This document shows positions 39,455 through 48,356 of a stretch of 64,000 nt of DNA, in pieces. Position numbers and translations under genes: made by a program. Below the pieces are notes generated by a model. The model did not search any database. It saw only the letters and a program-made list of their open reading frames with translations, and had not been told where the DNA came from. The first letter of the stretch is position 1, and each line of letters begins with the position of its first letter. The DNA comes from JARBUG01 sp035628915 (GTDB lineage Bacteria > Bacillota > Sulfobacillia > Symbiobacteriales > Symbiobacteriaceae): NCBI GenBank assembly GCA_035628915.1, contig DASPIW010000016.1, positions 51,876-115,875 on the forward strand. The letters are read 5' to 3'.

Positions 39455-40573
39455 CAGGATAATTGCGAGGGTCCACTCGGCGAGGGCCACCAGCTGATCG
39501 ACCGGCATGCGCTCCCGGGTGGAGTGAATCTCCTCGTAGCCGACGCCCAGCACCGCCATGGGAATGCCATTGGCGTTGAAGATGTTCGCGTCTGACCCGC
39601 CGCCGGTAGATGTGACGGATGCCGCGGCGCCGATACGTTCAGCGGCGCTGGCTGCCCGCCTGACGGGTGCGGACTCGGGTGACAGGTTGAACGCAGCGTA
39701 GCTGCGGAGCACCTCGACATCGGCGGCGCCGCCCAGCTCCCGGGCGGCATCCTCGATGCAGCGGCGCATGTCGGCCACCTGGGCCTCCAGCTTCTCCTGG
39801 CTGAGGGAGCGGGCCTCCGCCACGATCTTGCAGGTCTCGGGCACGATGTTGGTGGGCCCTTCCGCGGTGATCGAGCCGATGTTGGCCGTCGTCTCGCCGT
39901 CGATGCGCAACAGTTTCATGCGGGAGATGGCGACGGCGGCGATCTGAATGGCGGAGATGCCTTTCTCGGGCGCCACGCCGGCGTGAGCGGCTTTGCCGCG
40001 GAACGTCGCGTTGATCTTCGCCTGGGACGGGGCCTTGACGACGATTTCGCCCACCCGGCCCCCGGAATCAAGGGCGAAGCCGAGCCGGGACGTGAACCAG
40101 GCGTAGTCGAGATGGCGGGCGCCCAGCAGCCCCACCTCCTCCCCGATGGTCAGGCCCACCTCGATGGTCGGATGCGGCAGGTTCCGCTCCCGGAGGACCC
40201 TTACGGCCTCCAGCACGGCTGCGATGCCCGCCGCGTCATCGGCGCCGAGGATGGTGGTACCGTCGCTGACGACAGCGCCCCCCTCCAGGCGGGGTTTGAC
40301 GCCCAGGCCGGGCGTCACCCGGTCCATGTGGGCGGAGAAGAGCAGCGGTTCGCCGGCGGCAGTCCCCTCCAGGCGAGCGTACAGATTGCCGGCATTGCCG
40401 CCTACCTTGCTGCCTGCATCATCTTCCCAAACGGAAAAGCCCAGCTCTTCGAGCGCCGGCTTCAGCTTGTCGGCCATCTGGCGCTCGTTGCGGCTGCCTG
40501 AATCGGTGGCGCACAGGTCCATCAGTTGGGCGGTGAGCCGCTCCGGATTGACCGTGCCTTCGGTGTAGGCCAT
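39449..40573 (-). CDS. M20 family metallopeptidase, PepT-like
   Basis: 374 residues. M20 metal and catalytic motifs: SAHMDRV (His82, Asp84), GADDAAG (Asp112), GEEVGLLG (Glu145 catalytic, Glu146), DSGG, and the dimerisation-domain His in KAAHAGVAPEKG. It is close to the PepT-like/YqjE tripeptidase group. Cytosolic release of N-terminal residues is probable. The last codons and TAA lie inside the two-hairpin repeat, so the C-terminus may have been altered by its arrival. Confidence 0.9.
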   Translation of the reverse strand: MAYTEGTVNPERLTAQLMDLCATDSGSRNERQMADKLKPALEELGFSVWEDDAGSKVGGNAGNLYARLEGTAAGEPLLFSAHMDRVTPGLGVKPRLEGGAVVSDGTTILGADDAAGIAAVLEAVRVLRERNLPHPTIEVGLTIGEEVGLLGARHLDYAWFTSRLGFALDSGGRVGEIVVKAPSQAKINATFRGKAAHAGVAPEKGISAIQIAAVAISRMKLLRIDGETTANIGSITAEGPTNIVPETCKIVAEARSLSQEKLEAQVADMRRCIEDAARELGGAADVEVLRSYAAFNLSPESAPVRRAASAAERIGAAASVTSTGGGSDANIFNANGIPMAVLGVGYEEIHSTRERMPVDQLVALAEWTLAIILV

Positions 40574-40712
40574 CTGCAGGATGCTCCTTTGCAGGAATTC
40601 TCGCTTTCCACTTCTCGCTGGCGGGCGGAAGTTCCTTCGGGTGCAGGAATATCACGGATGGAAGGACGAAACCATCACCCCAGGAGATCGGTCAGAGGAG
40701 GCGTTAGCGGAG

Positions 40713-41792
40713 ATGGGAAAGATCAGGGTCGGCATTATCGGGACGGGATTCGGCGCCCTGGTGCAGGCGCCCGGCTTTATGATGCACCCGGCCTGCGAAG
40801 TGGTTGCGCTCTCCGGCGTCGCCCGGCCCGGGCGGGCTCAGGAGCAGGCGGCCCGGCTGGGAATCCCCCGGGCCTACGACGATTACATGACGATGCTCCG
40901 GCAGGAAGAACTGGATCTGGTCAGCGTGGTCTCTTCGCCGAACCTGCACCATCCCATGACCCTCGCCGCCCTGGAGCGGCGGATCCACGTGCTGTGCGAG
41001 AAACCGATGGCGATGAACCTGGTCGAAGCCCAGGCCATGGTCGATGCCGCCGAGCGGCGGTCACTGGTCAATGCGATCGACCACGAGTTCCGCTACGGCC
41101 CGGGCCGCACGCAGTTCAAGAAGCTGATTGATGAGGGCTTCCTCGGCGATCCGATCCACTTTACCCTTACATACAGCATGAACGGGCTGGAGCGAAACCT
41201 CGCCAGGCCGAACGGCTGGCTTTCGCAGACGGCCACCCGGGGCGGCATGCTGGGCGCCCTCGGTTCGCACCTCATCGACACCCTCCGCTGGTTCTTCGGC
41301 GACATCACAGCCGTCTGCGGCAGCCTTACCAACCACGTGGAGGTCCGCAGCGGGGCGCCTGCCGACGCGGATGACTCTTTCGCTTTCCTCTGCCGGCTGA
41401 GCGGCAAGACGACCGGTGTCGTGCAGTTCCTTATGCACGCCCACCACGGCTTCGGCATGCGCGTTGAGGCCTTTGGCACCAAGGGAACGCTGGTGCTGGA
41501 GAACGATCAGAAGGTCCTGGCAGGCAAGTCGGGTCAGGAGCTCTCGGAGGTAGCCAATGAGCTGCCCGTGAAGCTCCCCGGCCTGCAGTACGCGGACTCC
41601 CTGGATCCACGGACGCTGCCGTTCGTCGTCATGGTCGACCAGCTGGCCGGGGCAATTCTGGGCGAAGGGGCCATGGTGGGCTCGAAACGGCCTTACGCCA
41701 CCTTCCGGGTCGGCGCCGCCGTCCAGGCCGTCCTGGATGCCGTGTACCAGTCCGATGCGGAAAGACGCTGGGTGGAAGTGGCCGCCCGGTGA
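40713..41792 (+). CDS. Gfo/Idh/MocA family oxidoreductase
   Basis: 359 residues from ATG 40713. NAD(P)-binding Rossmann fold: VGIIGTGFGALVQAPGF (about residues 5-21), then the family's EKPMAMNLVEAQAMV block with catalytic Lys, and GGGxLGxxxxH-like RGGMLGALGSHLIDTLRWF. The C-terminal domain fits a sugar or cyclitol dehydrogenase. The substrate is unknown. The upstream purine-rich run is separated by about 13 bases, so the start could be slightly different. Confidence 0.9.
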   Translation: MGKIRVGIIGTGFGALVQAPGFMMHPACEVVALSGVARPGRAQEQAARLGIPRAYDDYMTMLRQEELDLVSVVSSPNLHHPMTLAALERRIHVLCEKPMAMNLVEAQAMVDAAERRSLVNAIDHEFRYGPGRTQFKKLIDEGFLGDPIHFTLTYSMNGLERNLARPNGWLSQTATRGGMLGALGSHLIDTLRWFFGDITAVCGSLTNHVEVRSGAPADADDSFAFLCRLSGKTTGVVQFLMHAHHGFGMRVEAFGTKGTLVLENDQKVLAGKSGQELSEVANELPVKLPGLQYADSLDPRTLPFVVMVDQLAGAILGEGAMVGSKRPYATFRVGAAVQAVLDAVYQSDAERRWVEVAAR

Positions 41793-41802
41793 CACGCAGA
41801 GA

Positions 41803-41837
41803 CCGCCCTGGCACTGCCGGGGCGGTCTTGTTTTGTG
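41803..41837 (+). terminator. Terminator of the Gfo/Idh gene
   Basis: GACCGCCC...GGGGCGGTC hairpin, followed by TTGTTTTGTG. Confidence 0.8.
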
Positions 41838-41841
41838 GTGA

Positions 41842-42453
<612 letters not shown>

Positions 42454-42666
42454 CAGGAAACCCCTCCTGTCTTTTCTTGCGCGGTGGAAACCTTTCGCTA
42501 CCAGCGTAACGCAATTTGCAAAGATTTTCGTCCTTTATGTATAAAAACTGGATACAATCGGCTGCATCCCGCTGGGTAGTTACCCCGATTTCCGCCTTTC
42601 ATTCTCTTTGACCGTCGAACCACCGCTTAAGATACGGATCTTTTTCGAGTAATATGCTATGTTCGT

Positions 42667-43008
42667 TTAAGAAGCGGCAGTGAGGACGTCAAGTGCGCAG
42701 TCCAGATCCATTTGCAGGTGCAGCGCCCGGTCCAGCGAAGTAATGCGGAGAATCTCCCGGATGAACGGCCTGGCGCCGCAGCAGATGAGCTGTCCCCCCG
42801 CCTTCTGCACGGCCCGCTGCAGCTCCAGCAGCACCGACATCCCCGCGGCATAAATGCGCTGCACACCCGTGAGGTCAAGCACCAACACCCTGCGGCCCTC
42901 GGCGATCAATCCTGAGACTTTTTCGTGCACGGTGACACAGGTAACGGCGTCAAGTTCACCTGCCAGGAAAAGCACAGTCGCCCCTTCGACCTCCAGTGCC
43001 TGAAACAT
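42667..43008 (-). CDS. STAS-domain protein, anti-anti-sigma-like, with altered phospho-site
   Basis: 113 residues. STAS fold: VLFLAGELDAVTCVTVHEKV, VLVLDLTGVQRIYAAGMSVLLEL, ICCGARPFIREILRITSLDR. In phosphorylated antagonists the loop is DSSG; here it reads YAAG (residues 53-56), so the kinase target Ser is Ala. If it acts as a sigma-factor antagonist it would not be switched off by phosphorylation. No anti-sigma kinase gene adjoins. Confidence 0.85.
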   Translation of the reverse strand: MFQALEVEGATVLFLAGELDAVTCVTVHEKVSGLIAEGRRVLVLDLTGVQRIYAAGMSVLLELQRAVQKAGGQLICCGARPFIREILRITSLDRALHLQMDLDCALDVLTAAS

Positions 43009-43111
43009 CAGCTGATCCCTCCACCTTTGGCTTGCACACCTGTGGACACTGAGCGATAATCAGATGGGCGAATCCGGGGCAAGGCAGGCCGGGTCCCAAG
43101 GGGGGTCATCT

Positions 43112-43735
43112 ATGTCAAAACCGAAGGCGGTTATCGCCATCGCAGGCGGCACCGGCTCCGGGAAAACGACGTTCGCCAAGAAGATCGTCGAGCAGCTTCC
43201 CAACCACGTGTCGCTCCTGACGCACGACGCCTATTATAAGAACAACAGGCACCTGTCGTACGAAGAACGCTGCAAGCTGAACTATGACCACCCGGACGCC
43301 TTTGATACCGACCTGTTTACCGAGCATGTGCGATCCGTGAAGGATGGCCAGTCCATTGAGCGGCCCGTCTACAACTTCAATACTCACCTGCGGGAAGATT
43401 ACACGATCCGCGTCGACCCGCTGGATATCGTCCTGGTGGAAGGCATTCTGGTGCTGGAGAACTCCGGGCTGCGGGCGCTATTCGACCTGAAGATCTTCGT
43501 CGACACCGATGCGGATGTGCGGATTCTCCGCCGCATCACGCGCGATATCAACGAGCGGGGCCGGACGCTCAGTTCGGTGATCAGCCAGTATCTGGAGACG
43601 GTCAAGCCCATGCACGAGGCGTTCGTGGAGCCGACCAAGCGCTATGCGGACGTCATCATTCCTGAAGGCGCCTACAACGAAGCCGGCTTCAGCGTGATTA
43701 TGGCGCGCATCCGGCACCTGGCAGATTCCTGGTAA
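43112..43735 (+). CDS. udk: Uridine kinase-like nucleoside kinase
   Basis: 207 residues from ATG 43112, with AAGGGGGG upstream. P-loop IAGGTGSGKTTFAKKI (about residues 10-25), LTHDAYYKNNRHLSYEER, NYDHPDAFDTDLFTEHV, PVYNFNTHLRE, VLVEGILVLENSGLRALFDLKIFVDTDADVRILRRITRDINERGR. These are the uridine-cytidine kinase (Udk) blocks in order. It salvages pyrimidine ribonucleosides; phosphoribulokinase-like relatives are less likely at this length. Confidence 0.92.
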   Translation: MSKPKAVIAIAGGTGSGKTTFAKKIVEQLPNHVSLLTHDAYYKNNRHLSYEERCKLNYDHPDAFDTDLFTEHVRSVKDGQSIERPVYNFNTHLREDYTIRVDPLDIVLVEGILVLENSGLRALFDLKIFVDTDADVRILRRITRDINERGRTLSSVISQYLETVKPMHEAFVEPTKRYADVIIPEGAYNEAGFSVIMARIRHLADSW

Positions 43736-43937
43736 TTTGCGCGCTATGTATCAATAAATACCATACCTTTCCATAGCTGTCAAGATCGATCCAGAGATCA
43801 GGACAGACTGCCACCTTTTCAGTAATTCGGGCCATATGTTACACTTGGCGCAGAGAGGTCGCGTTTTCCGGCTGCTGATTGGCGACCCGGGACCCTCCTC
43901 GGGAATACTACATGATAAGCGTTCGGGGGTGAAATGA

Positions 43938-44171
43938 ATGTCAGACGAAAACCTGTTCCAGCGGGTTGATAAGGCCCTGGACATGATTCGTCCCGCAATC
44001 CGGATGGACGGCGGCGAAGTGGAACTGATCGACGTTGAGGACGGCATCGCCCGGGTTCGGATGATGGGCGCCTGCGGCGGCTGCCCCATGAGCACCATGA
44101 CCCTGAAGATGGGCATCGAGCGGGCGATTCGCCAGGCGGTTCCCGAAGTCAAGGCGGTTGAGGCGGTATAA
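43938..44171 (+). CDS. NifU C-terminal domain Fe-S scaffold (Nfu)
   Basis: 77 residues. NifU-like C-domain: VDKALDMIRPAIRMDGGEVELIDVED and the cluster-binding MGACGGCPMSTMTLKMG, CxxC at about residues 46-49. Such proteins carry Fe-S clusters to apo-proteins. ATG 43938 follows GGGGGTGA. It is free-standing, next to a small membrane protein gene. Confidence 0.93.
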   Translation: MSDENLFQRVDKALDMIRPAIRMDGGEVELIDVEDGIARVRMMGACGGCPMSTMTLKMGIERAIRQAVPEVKAVEAV

Positions 44172-44238
44172 CGGCTGCGAAACTGTTGGCTGAGGGGGCA
44201 GATGCCCCCTCGTTGTTTTGGCGGGAGGAGTCGGCACC

Positions 44239-44565
44239 GTGTCGAGTGACCGGGAACTGACGAGGGAAGAGGAAGAACGGCAGCACCGTGCGGCAGTGCA
44301 TCGCTGGCTGGGGGTTGCGGCGCTTGTGCTGACGGTGGTGGCTGTGGTGGTGGCCGTTTGGCGGCTCAATGTGTCGTTGGCGGAACACGGGGCGGAGTTG
44401 GGCATTACCCTGGGCGATTCGATGCGGGATATGCTCGGCGCGCTGGTCTGGGTGCTGGTGCTGGTGGCCATCGGCGTGCTGCTCAGCCTGGGGACGACCC
44501 GGATCATGCCGGGGGTTGAGAAGCTGGTCCGGCTCGTGCGGGGGAAGAAGTCGGGGTCCAGGTAG
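44239..44565 (+). CDS. Small two-helix membrane protein
   Basis: 108 residues from GTG 44239, with GGGAGGAG upstream. A charged N-terminus (RELTREEEERQHRAAVHR), a first transmembrane helix (VAALVLTVVAVVVAVWRL), a short outer loop, a second helix (MLGALVWVLVLVAIGVLLSLG) and a basic tail. It resembles a family of uncharacterised Firmicutes membrane proteins but has no named domain. Possibly cotranscribed with nfu (67 bp gap). Confidence 0.7.
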   Translation: MSSDRELTREEEERQHRAAVHRWLGVAALVLTVVAVVVAVWRLNVSLAEHGAELGITLGDSMRDMLGALVWVLVLVAIGVLLSLGTTRIMPGVEKLVRLVRGKKSGSR

Positions 44566-44601
44566 AAAATGTGGGCGGCTGCCAGGGATGGTGGTCTTCA
44601 C

Positions 44602-44695
44602 CATGGCCATCCCTCCTTTCGGAGACAAGGCCACCTTCTACACAACCAGAGTGGCAGAACGGACCATCGCCTTGTCGAAGGTGGTGGTCCGTTCT
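44602..44695 (-). ncRNA. Second copy of the structured leader module, ORF lost
   Basis: On the minus strand: hairpin AGAACGGACCA...TGGTCCGTTCT around CCTTCGACAAGG (44656-44695). About 50 bases later comes TGGCCTTGTCTCCGAAAGGAGGG-ATGGCC-ATGGT, near-identical to the block at 25125-25158. After the start codon and a Val-Lys pair the coding sequence diverges and runs antisense into the small membrane protein gene. The hydrophobic peptide is thus missing and this is a truncated or re-used copy. Confidence 0.6.
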
Positions 44696-44812
44696 CCTGT
44701 CTCCATCGATAAGGCTCTCTCTGCCAGAGAAAAGGCGACTGAAAGGACCCTTGACGTCAGTCGCTTACGAAACCCTTCGGGTGAGTTCGGATCTGGGTGC
44801 AGATAGACGTAT

Positions 44813-44840
44813 TGTCTCGCATTCCCAAATCGAGTATTAT
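44813..44840 (+). promoter_or_regulatory. Promoter for the PAP2 gene
   Basis: -35 TTGTCT (44813-44818), 16-bp spacer, -10 TATTAT (44835-44840). Confidence 0.55.
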
Positions 44841-45038
44841 GGTAATAATAGGGAATCCTCAGTAGAACCCCTGTGCCCAGGAGGGCGCCCCACCAGTGCC
44901 GGAGAAGACGGTCCACCCAAACAATCGTTCGCTCATACGCGCTTGCCAGCAGACAATCAGGCGGACAGCACGGCCCTGTCTACCGAGCGATCACGCTGCC
45001 TCTTACATACGGATGAAAAGGCTGGAGGCAGGATAAAC

Positions 45039-45848
45039 ATGTGGATTTACTCGTCGCAGCTGACGTTGCTTCTGGTATCCATGGTGACACTCCTGTTGCT
45101 CGTCTGGCTGGTCACGGGGAGCAACCCTATGCGGGAGATTGGAACCGCGATCCGCGCCATGCGTCAGGACATCCGGTTTCTGATCTCCCTGATACTCGCT
45201 TTTGGCATGCTCCTGGTGGACGCGATCGAAACGTACTTTGAACCGGGGCTGGCCCGGTCCGTCCCGTGGGACTTTACTCCGGAACTCGCCAAGTACGGCA
45301 CTGACCTTATCCGCCTCCTTCAGCGCGCAGAGTGGGCGCCGCTCACTCACCTGCTGACGTTCGTCTACATCGTCGCTTTTCCGCTCCTCATGCTCGCCTG
45401 CTTCGCCGCCTACGCCGCACGCCATGATTTGGTTGCGCTCAAGCGTCTCTTGATCGCAACCTTTCTGAACTATCTCACAGCCCTGCCGTTCTATCTCCTG
45501 CTGCCGGTCAGGGAGGCCTGGACAGCAGCTGAAGGGGTCAGGTTTCTCATTCCAACTGTTTACACGGCATTCGAGGAGCAGTACCGCACATTCAGCGCGC
45601 TGGACAACTCCTTCCCCAGTCTGCACACCTCGCTGGTGCTCACTTACACACTGATCGCGTGCCGTAACGGCTATCGCCGGATGGCCGGCGTAATGACGGT
45701 GATGTCCGGCCTGGTCATGATGAGCACGCTCTATCTGGGTGTACACTGGGTCTTCGATATGGTTGCCGGCGCCGGCGTAGCCGTCATGGCATCCGGCTGG
45801 CTCCCCGGCTTTGCGCCGGCCCCCACCCTCGCCGCCCACGAACAGTAG
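45039..45848 (+). CDS. PAP2-superfamily membrane phosphatase / Aur1-like
   Basis: 269 residues from ATG 45039 (CTGGAGG upstream). About six transmembrane helices. Phosphatase signatures: LPVREAW (basic first motif), SFPSLHTSLVL (PSxH-like second motif) and YLGVHWVFDMVAG (third, with catalytic His). This arrangement is the inositolphosphoryl-transferase-like branch of PAP2. It probably acts on lipid phosphates at the outer face of the membrane. The natural substrate is unknown. Confidence 0.85.
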   Translation: MWIYSSQLTLLLVSMVTLLLLVWLVTGSNPMREIGTAIRAMRQDIRFLISLILAFGMLLVDAIETYFEPGLARSVPWDFTPELAKYGTDLIRLLQRAEWAPLTHLLTFVYIVAFPLLMLACFAAYAARHDLVALKRLLIATFLNYLTALPFYLLLPVREAWTAAEGVRFLIPTVYTAFEEQYRTFSALDNSFPSLHTSLVLTYTLIACRNGYRRMAGVMTVMSGLVMMSTLYLGVHWVFDMVAGAGVAVMASGWLPGFAPAPTLAAHEQ

Positions 45849-45858
45849 AATGCCATGG

Positions 45859-45890
45859 ACGAGCCCGGCAGCCGCAGCTGCCGGGCTCGT
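45859..45890. terminator. Bidirectional hairpin between convergent genes
   Basis: CGAGCCCGGCAGC-CGCA-GCTGCCGGGCTCG, perfect 13-bp stem. No T tract. Confidence 0.7.
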
Positions 45891-45895
45891 CGTCA

Positions 45896-46060
45896 CTATA
45901 AGCCGGCGTCGGTCTTTTTCCTGGCCTCCTCGGCCAGCCGTTTGCTCAGGTGCTCGGCGAGGTAGGTCGCCCACAGTTCCAGGCCCCGTTCGACGGCCTC
46001 CGGGTTGTGGACGTACCGGTGCGTTACCTTGACGATGTATTCCCGCTGACGGCGTGCCAA
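45896..46060 (-). CDS. 54-aa conserved small protein, MARRQ family
   Basis: TTG 46060 with AGAGGTGG upstream. The reading frame begins (M/L)ARRQREYIVKVTHRYVHN, has PEAVERGLELW in the middle, and ends in a charged helix. It parallels the 51-aa protein at 58044-58199 (MARRQETEVIVRVTYV, then PERARAAQEIL): same opening, same spacing to a Pro-Glu, then a helix. Having two diverged copies in one window supports a real family. Function unknown. Confidence 0.6.
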   Translation of the reverse strand: MARRQREYIVKVTHRYVHNPEAVERGLELWATYLAEHLSKRLAEEARKKTDAGL

Positions 46061-46229
46061 GGATACCACCTCTTTGTTTACTCAGATACTCCTAGAGTTC
46101 GCCCCAGCGCTCCGCCACCCCTTGCCGCTCGGGGCGAAAAGGCTGCGCACCCTCGGGTTCGGTACGCATGTTGTGGAACGAAACAAATAGTTCAAGCGTC
46201 ATTGAGATGAAGTCAGGTCGAGGAGGCGA

Positions 46230-46757
46230 TTGAGCTTGCGGCACGCTCTCCTGCAGTTTCTGATTCCTGGAATCATCCTTGCGACCGCCCTGCCAGCCTC
46301 GGCGGACGACGCTCCCCGGGTGTTTGTCGAGGAACGCCAACTTACAGGAGATACTCAGTCACTCACGGTGGCTGGTACCGTCATGTTGCCTGTGAGAGCC
46401 ACATTTGAGGCCTTGGGGTTTACCGTCGCCTATTATGCAGAAGAGCAGCGAATCGATCTGACAAGCCCGGTCGTTCCCTCCGCCCGCATTTCGCTATGGA
46501 CGGGGAAGTCAACACTTCGCGTCAATACCCACGAGCTGGCTCTCGCGTCGGTAGTGCTTGAGGCAGACAGCCGTACGTACGTATCCGCTGACATTCTCTC
46601 CCGCTTGGGTTGCCGCTACCGCTGGGACGAGCAGGACGGATCGCTGTGGATTTACCGGCCGCTATCCCCGGAACAAGAAGAGGCACTCTATAAGGCCATG
46701 ATTAAGGCGTTCAGCCGCCTGCAGCAGCTGCGGGTTATTCAGTCCCGGGCCGATTGA
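46230..46757 (+). CDS. Secreted stalk-domain (copper amine oxidase N-like) protein
   Basis: 175 residues from TTG 46230 (GAGGAGGCGA upstream). Signal peptide LLQFLIPGIILATALPASA (cut near ADD). Two imperfect stalk-domain units follow: VFVEERQL, VMLPVRATFEALGFTVAYYAEEQRID, then RISLWTGKSTLRVNTHELALAS, YVSADILSRLGCRYRWDEQ. It ends in a charged helix. Like the two other stalk proteins of the window, it is probably a cell-surface structural or binding protein. It is convergent with the membrane protein gene downstream. Confidence 0.8.
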   Translation: MSLRHALLQFLIPGIILATALPASADDAPRVFVEERQLTGDTQSLTVAGTVMLPVRATFEALGFTVAYYAEEQRIDLTSPVVPSARISLWTGKSTLRVNTHELALASVVLEADSRTYVSADILSRLGCRYRWDEQDGSLWIYRPLSPEQEEALYKAMIKAFSRLQQLRVIQSRAD

Positions 46758-46798
46758 AGGACCGGGTCGTTGAGCCAATCCAACGACCAGCACCAAAT

Positions 46799-46842
46799 CG
46801 AGTCCCCCCCCTTGCGAGTCGCAAGAGGGGGGACTTTTCCCA
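46799..46842. terminator. Bidirectional terminator
   Basis: AGTCCCCCCC...GGGGGGGACT-type stem with inner TTGCGA/TCGCAA. On the plus strand it is followed by TTTTCCC. It separates convergent genes. Confidence 0.8.
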
Positions 46843-46854
46843 GCCAGCCTGGCG

Positions 46855-47634
46855 TTATATCATGGCGGGTGGAATCAGGCCGGGGTTCGTGAGGGTCAGC
46901 GCATGAATGGCCGCCTGCCCCCCGATGGCCGAGAGCAGGGCTGCCGACCAGACCACCCGCTGCAGCTTCGGATAGAACTTGTGGCCCAGGGCCATCAGGA
47001 CGCCGGGCACCACCAGCGAGAGCGTCAGCCACAGCCCCATCACCGGCAGCCAGTCGGAATGCCCGCCGAAGGCCCACCACAGACCGTCGAGCGCTGCGAG
47101 TGCGGAGATGCCCAGGCCAATACTGGCGGCCCGGGCCGGGATGCCAAACGGGGAAGTCGACGCTTCCACATCTGTGGAGGAAACCCCACGCACGGCCTTG
47201 ACCATCAGGCACGTCAGCCCGCCCAGCAGGCCCGCAGAAGCAGCGTAGGCCGCCATGACCATGCCGGCGTGCCAGTCTTTCGGCCCGGCCGTGAGCATGA
47301 GGACCAGCAGGGAGACGCCCCCGATCACACCGGTCTGCCAGCCCAGAGTGCGCCGGCGGGTGGCCGGAGCGAGCCGAATCCAGGCCCATGAGTACAGGAT
47401 GGCCATGACTGTGAATGGAGCGGCGATCAGCCCCGTTACGCCGAAGTGGTAGTCCACGGACAGCGCGCAAAGGCTCAGACCCGCAAGCGGCCCAATGAGG
47501 GCGCCCGCTACCCGCCGCTCCGAAGGCGGGTGGTCGCGCGTGAGGCCCGGTCCGAGATCGAGCAGCACGACGGTGAGAGCGATGCCAACGGACCACGCCA
47601 TCAACTGGTGCCCGGCGACTGTGAAGAAGTGCAT
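46855..47634 (-). CDS. Polytopic membrane protein of unknown function
   Basis: 259 residues from ATG 47634. About seven hydrophobic helices (HQLMAWSVGIALTVVLLDL, AGALIGPLAGLSLCALSV, GLIAAPFTVMAILYSW, GVIGGVSLLVLMLTAG and others). No conserved motif is recognised. Among six frames this is the only hydrophobic, well-spaced one. It starts 24 bp after the response-regulator gene and is on the same strand, so it could be a target of that two-component system. Confidence 0.7.
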   Translation of the reverse strand: MHFFTVAGHQLMAWSVGIALTVVLLDLGPGLTRDHPPSERRVAGALIGPLAGLSLCALSVDYHFGVTGLIAAPFTVMAILYSWAWIRLAPATRRRTLGWQTGVIGGVSLLVLMLTAGPKDWHAGMVMAAYAASAGLLGGLTCLMVKAVRGVSSTDVEASTSPFGIPARAASIGLGISALAALDGLWWAFGGHSDWLPVMGLWLTLSLVVPGVLMALGHKFYPKLQRVVWSAALLSAIGGQAAIHALTLTNPGLIPPAMI

Positions 47635-47657
47635 ACACGTCACCCACTCAGGGGGGT

Positions 47658-48356
47658 TTAGCCTTCGAATTTGTACCCGATGCCCCAGATGGTCTTGATG
47701 TACTCGGGGTTACCCGGGTCATGCTCGATCTTCTCGCGCAAACGCCGTACGCAGACGGTCAGAGCCGCTTCATCCCCAGTGTAATCGCTGTGCCAGACGC
47801 GCTGCAAGATGGCCTCCCGGGAGAAGACGTTGCCAGGGTGGCTCGCGAGGAGCCAGAGCAAGTCGAACTCTTTGGGCGTCAGCTCCACCTGCTTTGCCCT
47901 GACGGTGACGCTGCGGGCAGCCCGGTTGATCTCCATCTCGCGGAAGCGAATCGGCGCCCCCTCCGCCACCACGTTCGGCGCCGCGGAGGCCGTCCGGCGC
48001 AGGATCGCCCGCACCCGCAGCACCAGTTCGGAAAGCCGGAAGGGCTTGGTGATGTAGTCATCGGCGCCGACGTTGAAGCCGACGACCTTATCCATCTCCT
48101 CGCCGCGGGCCGACAGGATCAGGATGGGCACGTTGTTCAGCGCCCGGATCTTCGCGCAGACCTCGAAGCCATCAAGCTTCGGCAGCATGATATCCAGCAC
48201 GATCAGATCCGGATCGTCGTCACGGGCGATCTGCAGCGCCTCTTCGCCGTCCGCCGCGCGCAAGACTTCATACCCTTCTTTGCGAAGAGCCTGGTCCAGC
48301 GCCTTCAGAATCTTAGGGTCATCGTCCACTACCAGAATGCGTTTGGGACTAGCCAT
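47658..48356 (-). CDS. OmpR-family response regulator
   Basis: 232 residues. Receiver domain with the acidic pair in VVDDDPKI, phospho-acceptor Asp in LIVLDIMLP (about residue 53), Thr/Ser in ILSARGEE, Lys in YITKPF. OmpR/PhoB winged helix: VELTPKEFDLLWLLASHPGNVFSREAILQRVW and the recognition helix TVCVRRLREKIE. It overlaps the histidine kinase gene by 8 bp and is its cognate partner. Confidence 0.95.
   Translation of the reverse strand: MASPKRILVVDDDPKILKALDQALRKEGYEVLRAADGEEALQIARDDDPDLIVLDIMLPKLDGFEVCAKIRALNNVPILILSARGEEMDKVVGFNVGADDYITKPFRLSELVLRVRAILRRTASAAPNVVAEGAPIRFREMEINRAARSVTVRAKQVELTPKEFDLLWLLASHPGNVFSREAILQRVWHSDYTGDEAALTVCVRRLREKIEHDPGNPEYIKTIWGIGYKFEG

Larger units (their letters stand above)
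44566..45038. other. Intergenic region with leader-module copy 2 and a plus-strand promoter
   Basis: About 470 bp. The minus-strand structured element occupies 44602-44695. The rest shows no ORF with a credible ribosome-binding site until the PAP2 gene promoter at 44813-44840. Confidence 0.6.

Noticed and set aside
46739..47647. Alternative minus-strand frame of 302 codons
   Set aside because: Arg/Gly/Ala/His-rich with no hydrophobic pattern. The overlapping frame 46855-47634 gives a coherent multi-helix membrane protein.
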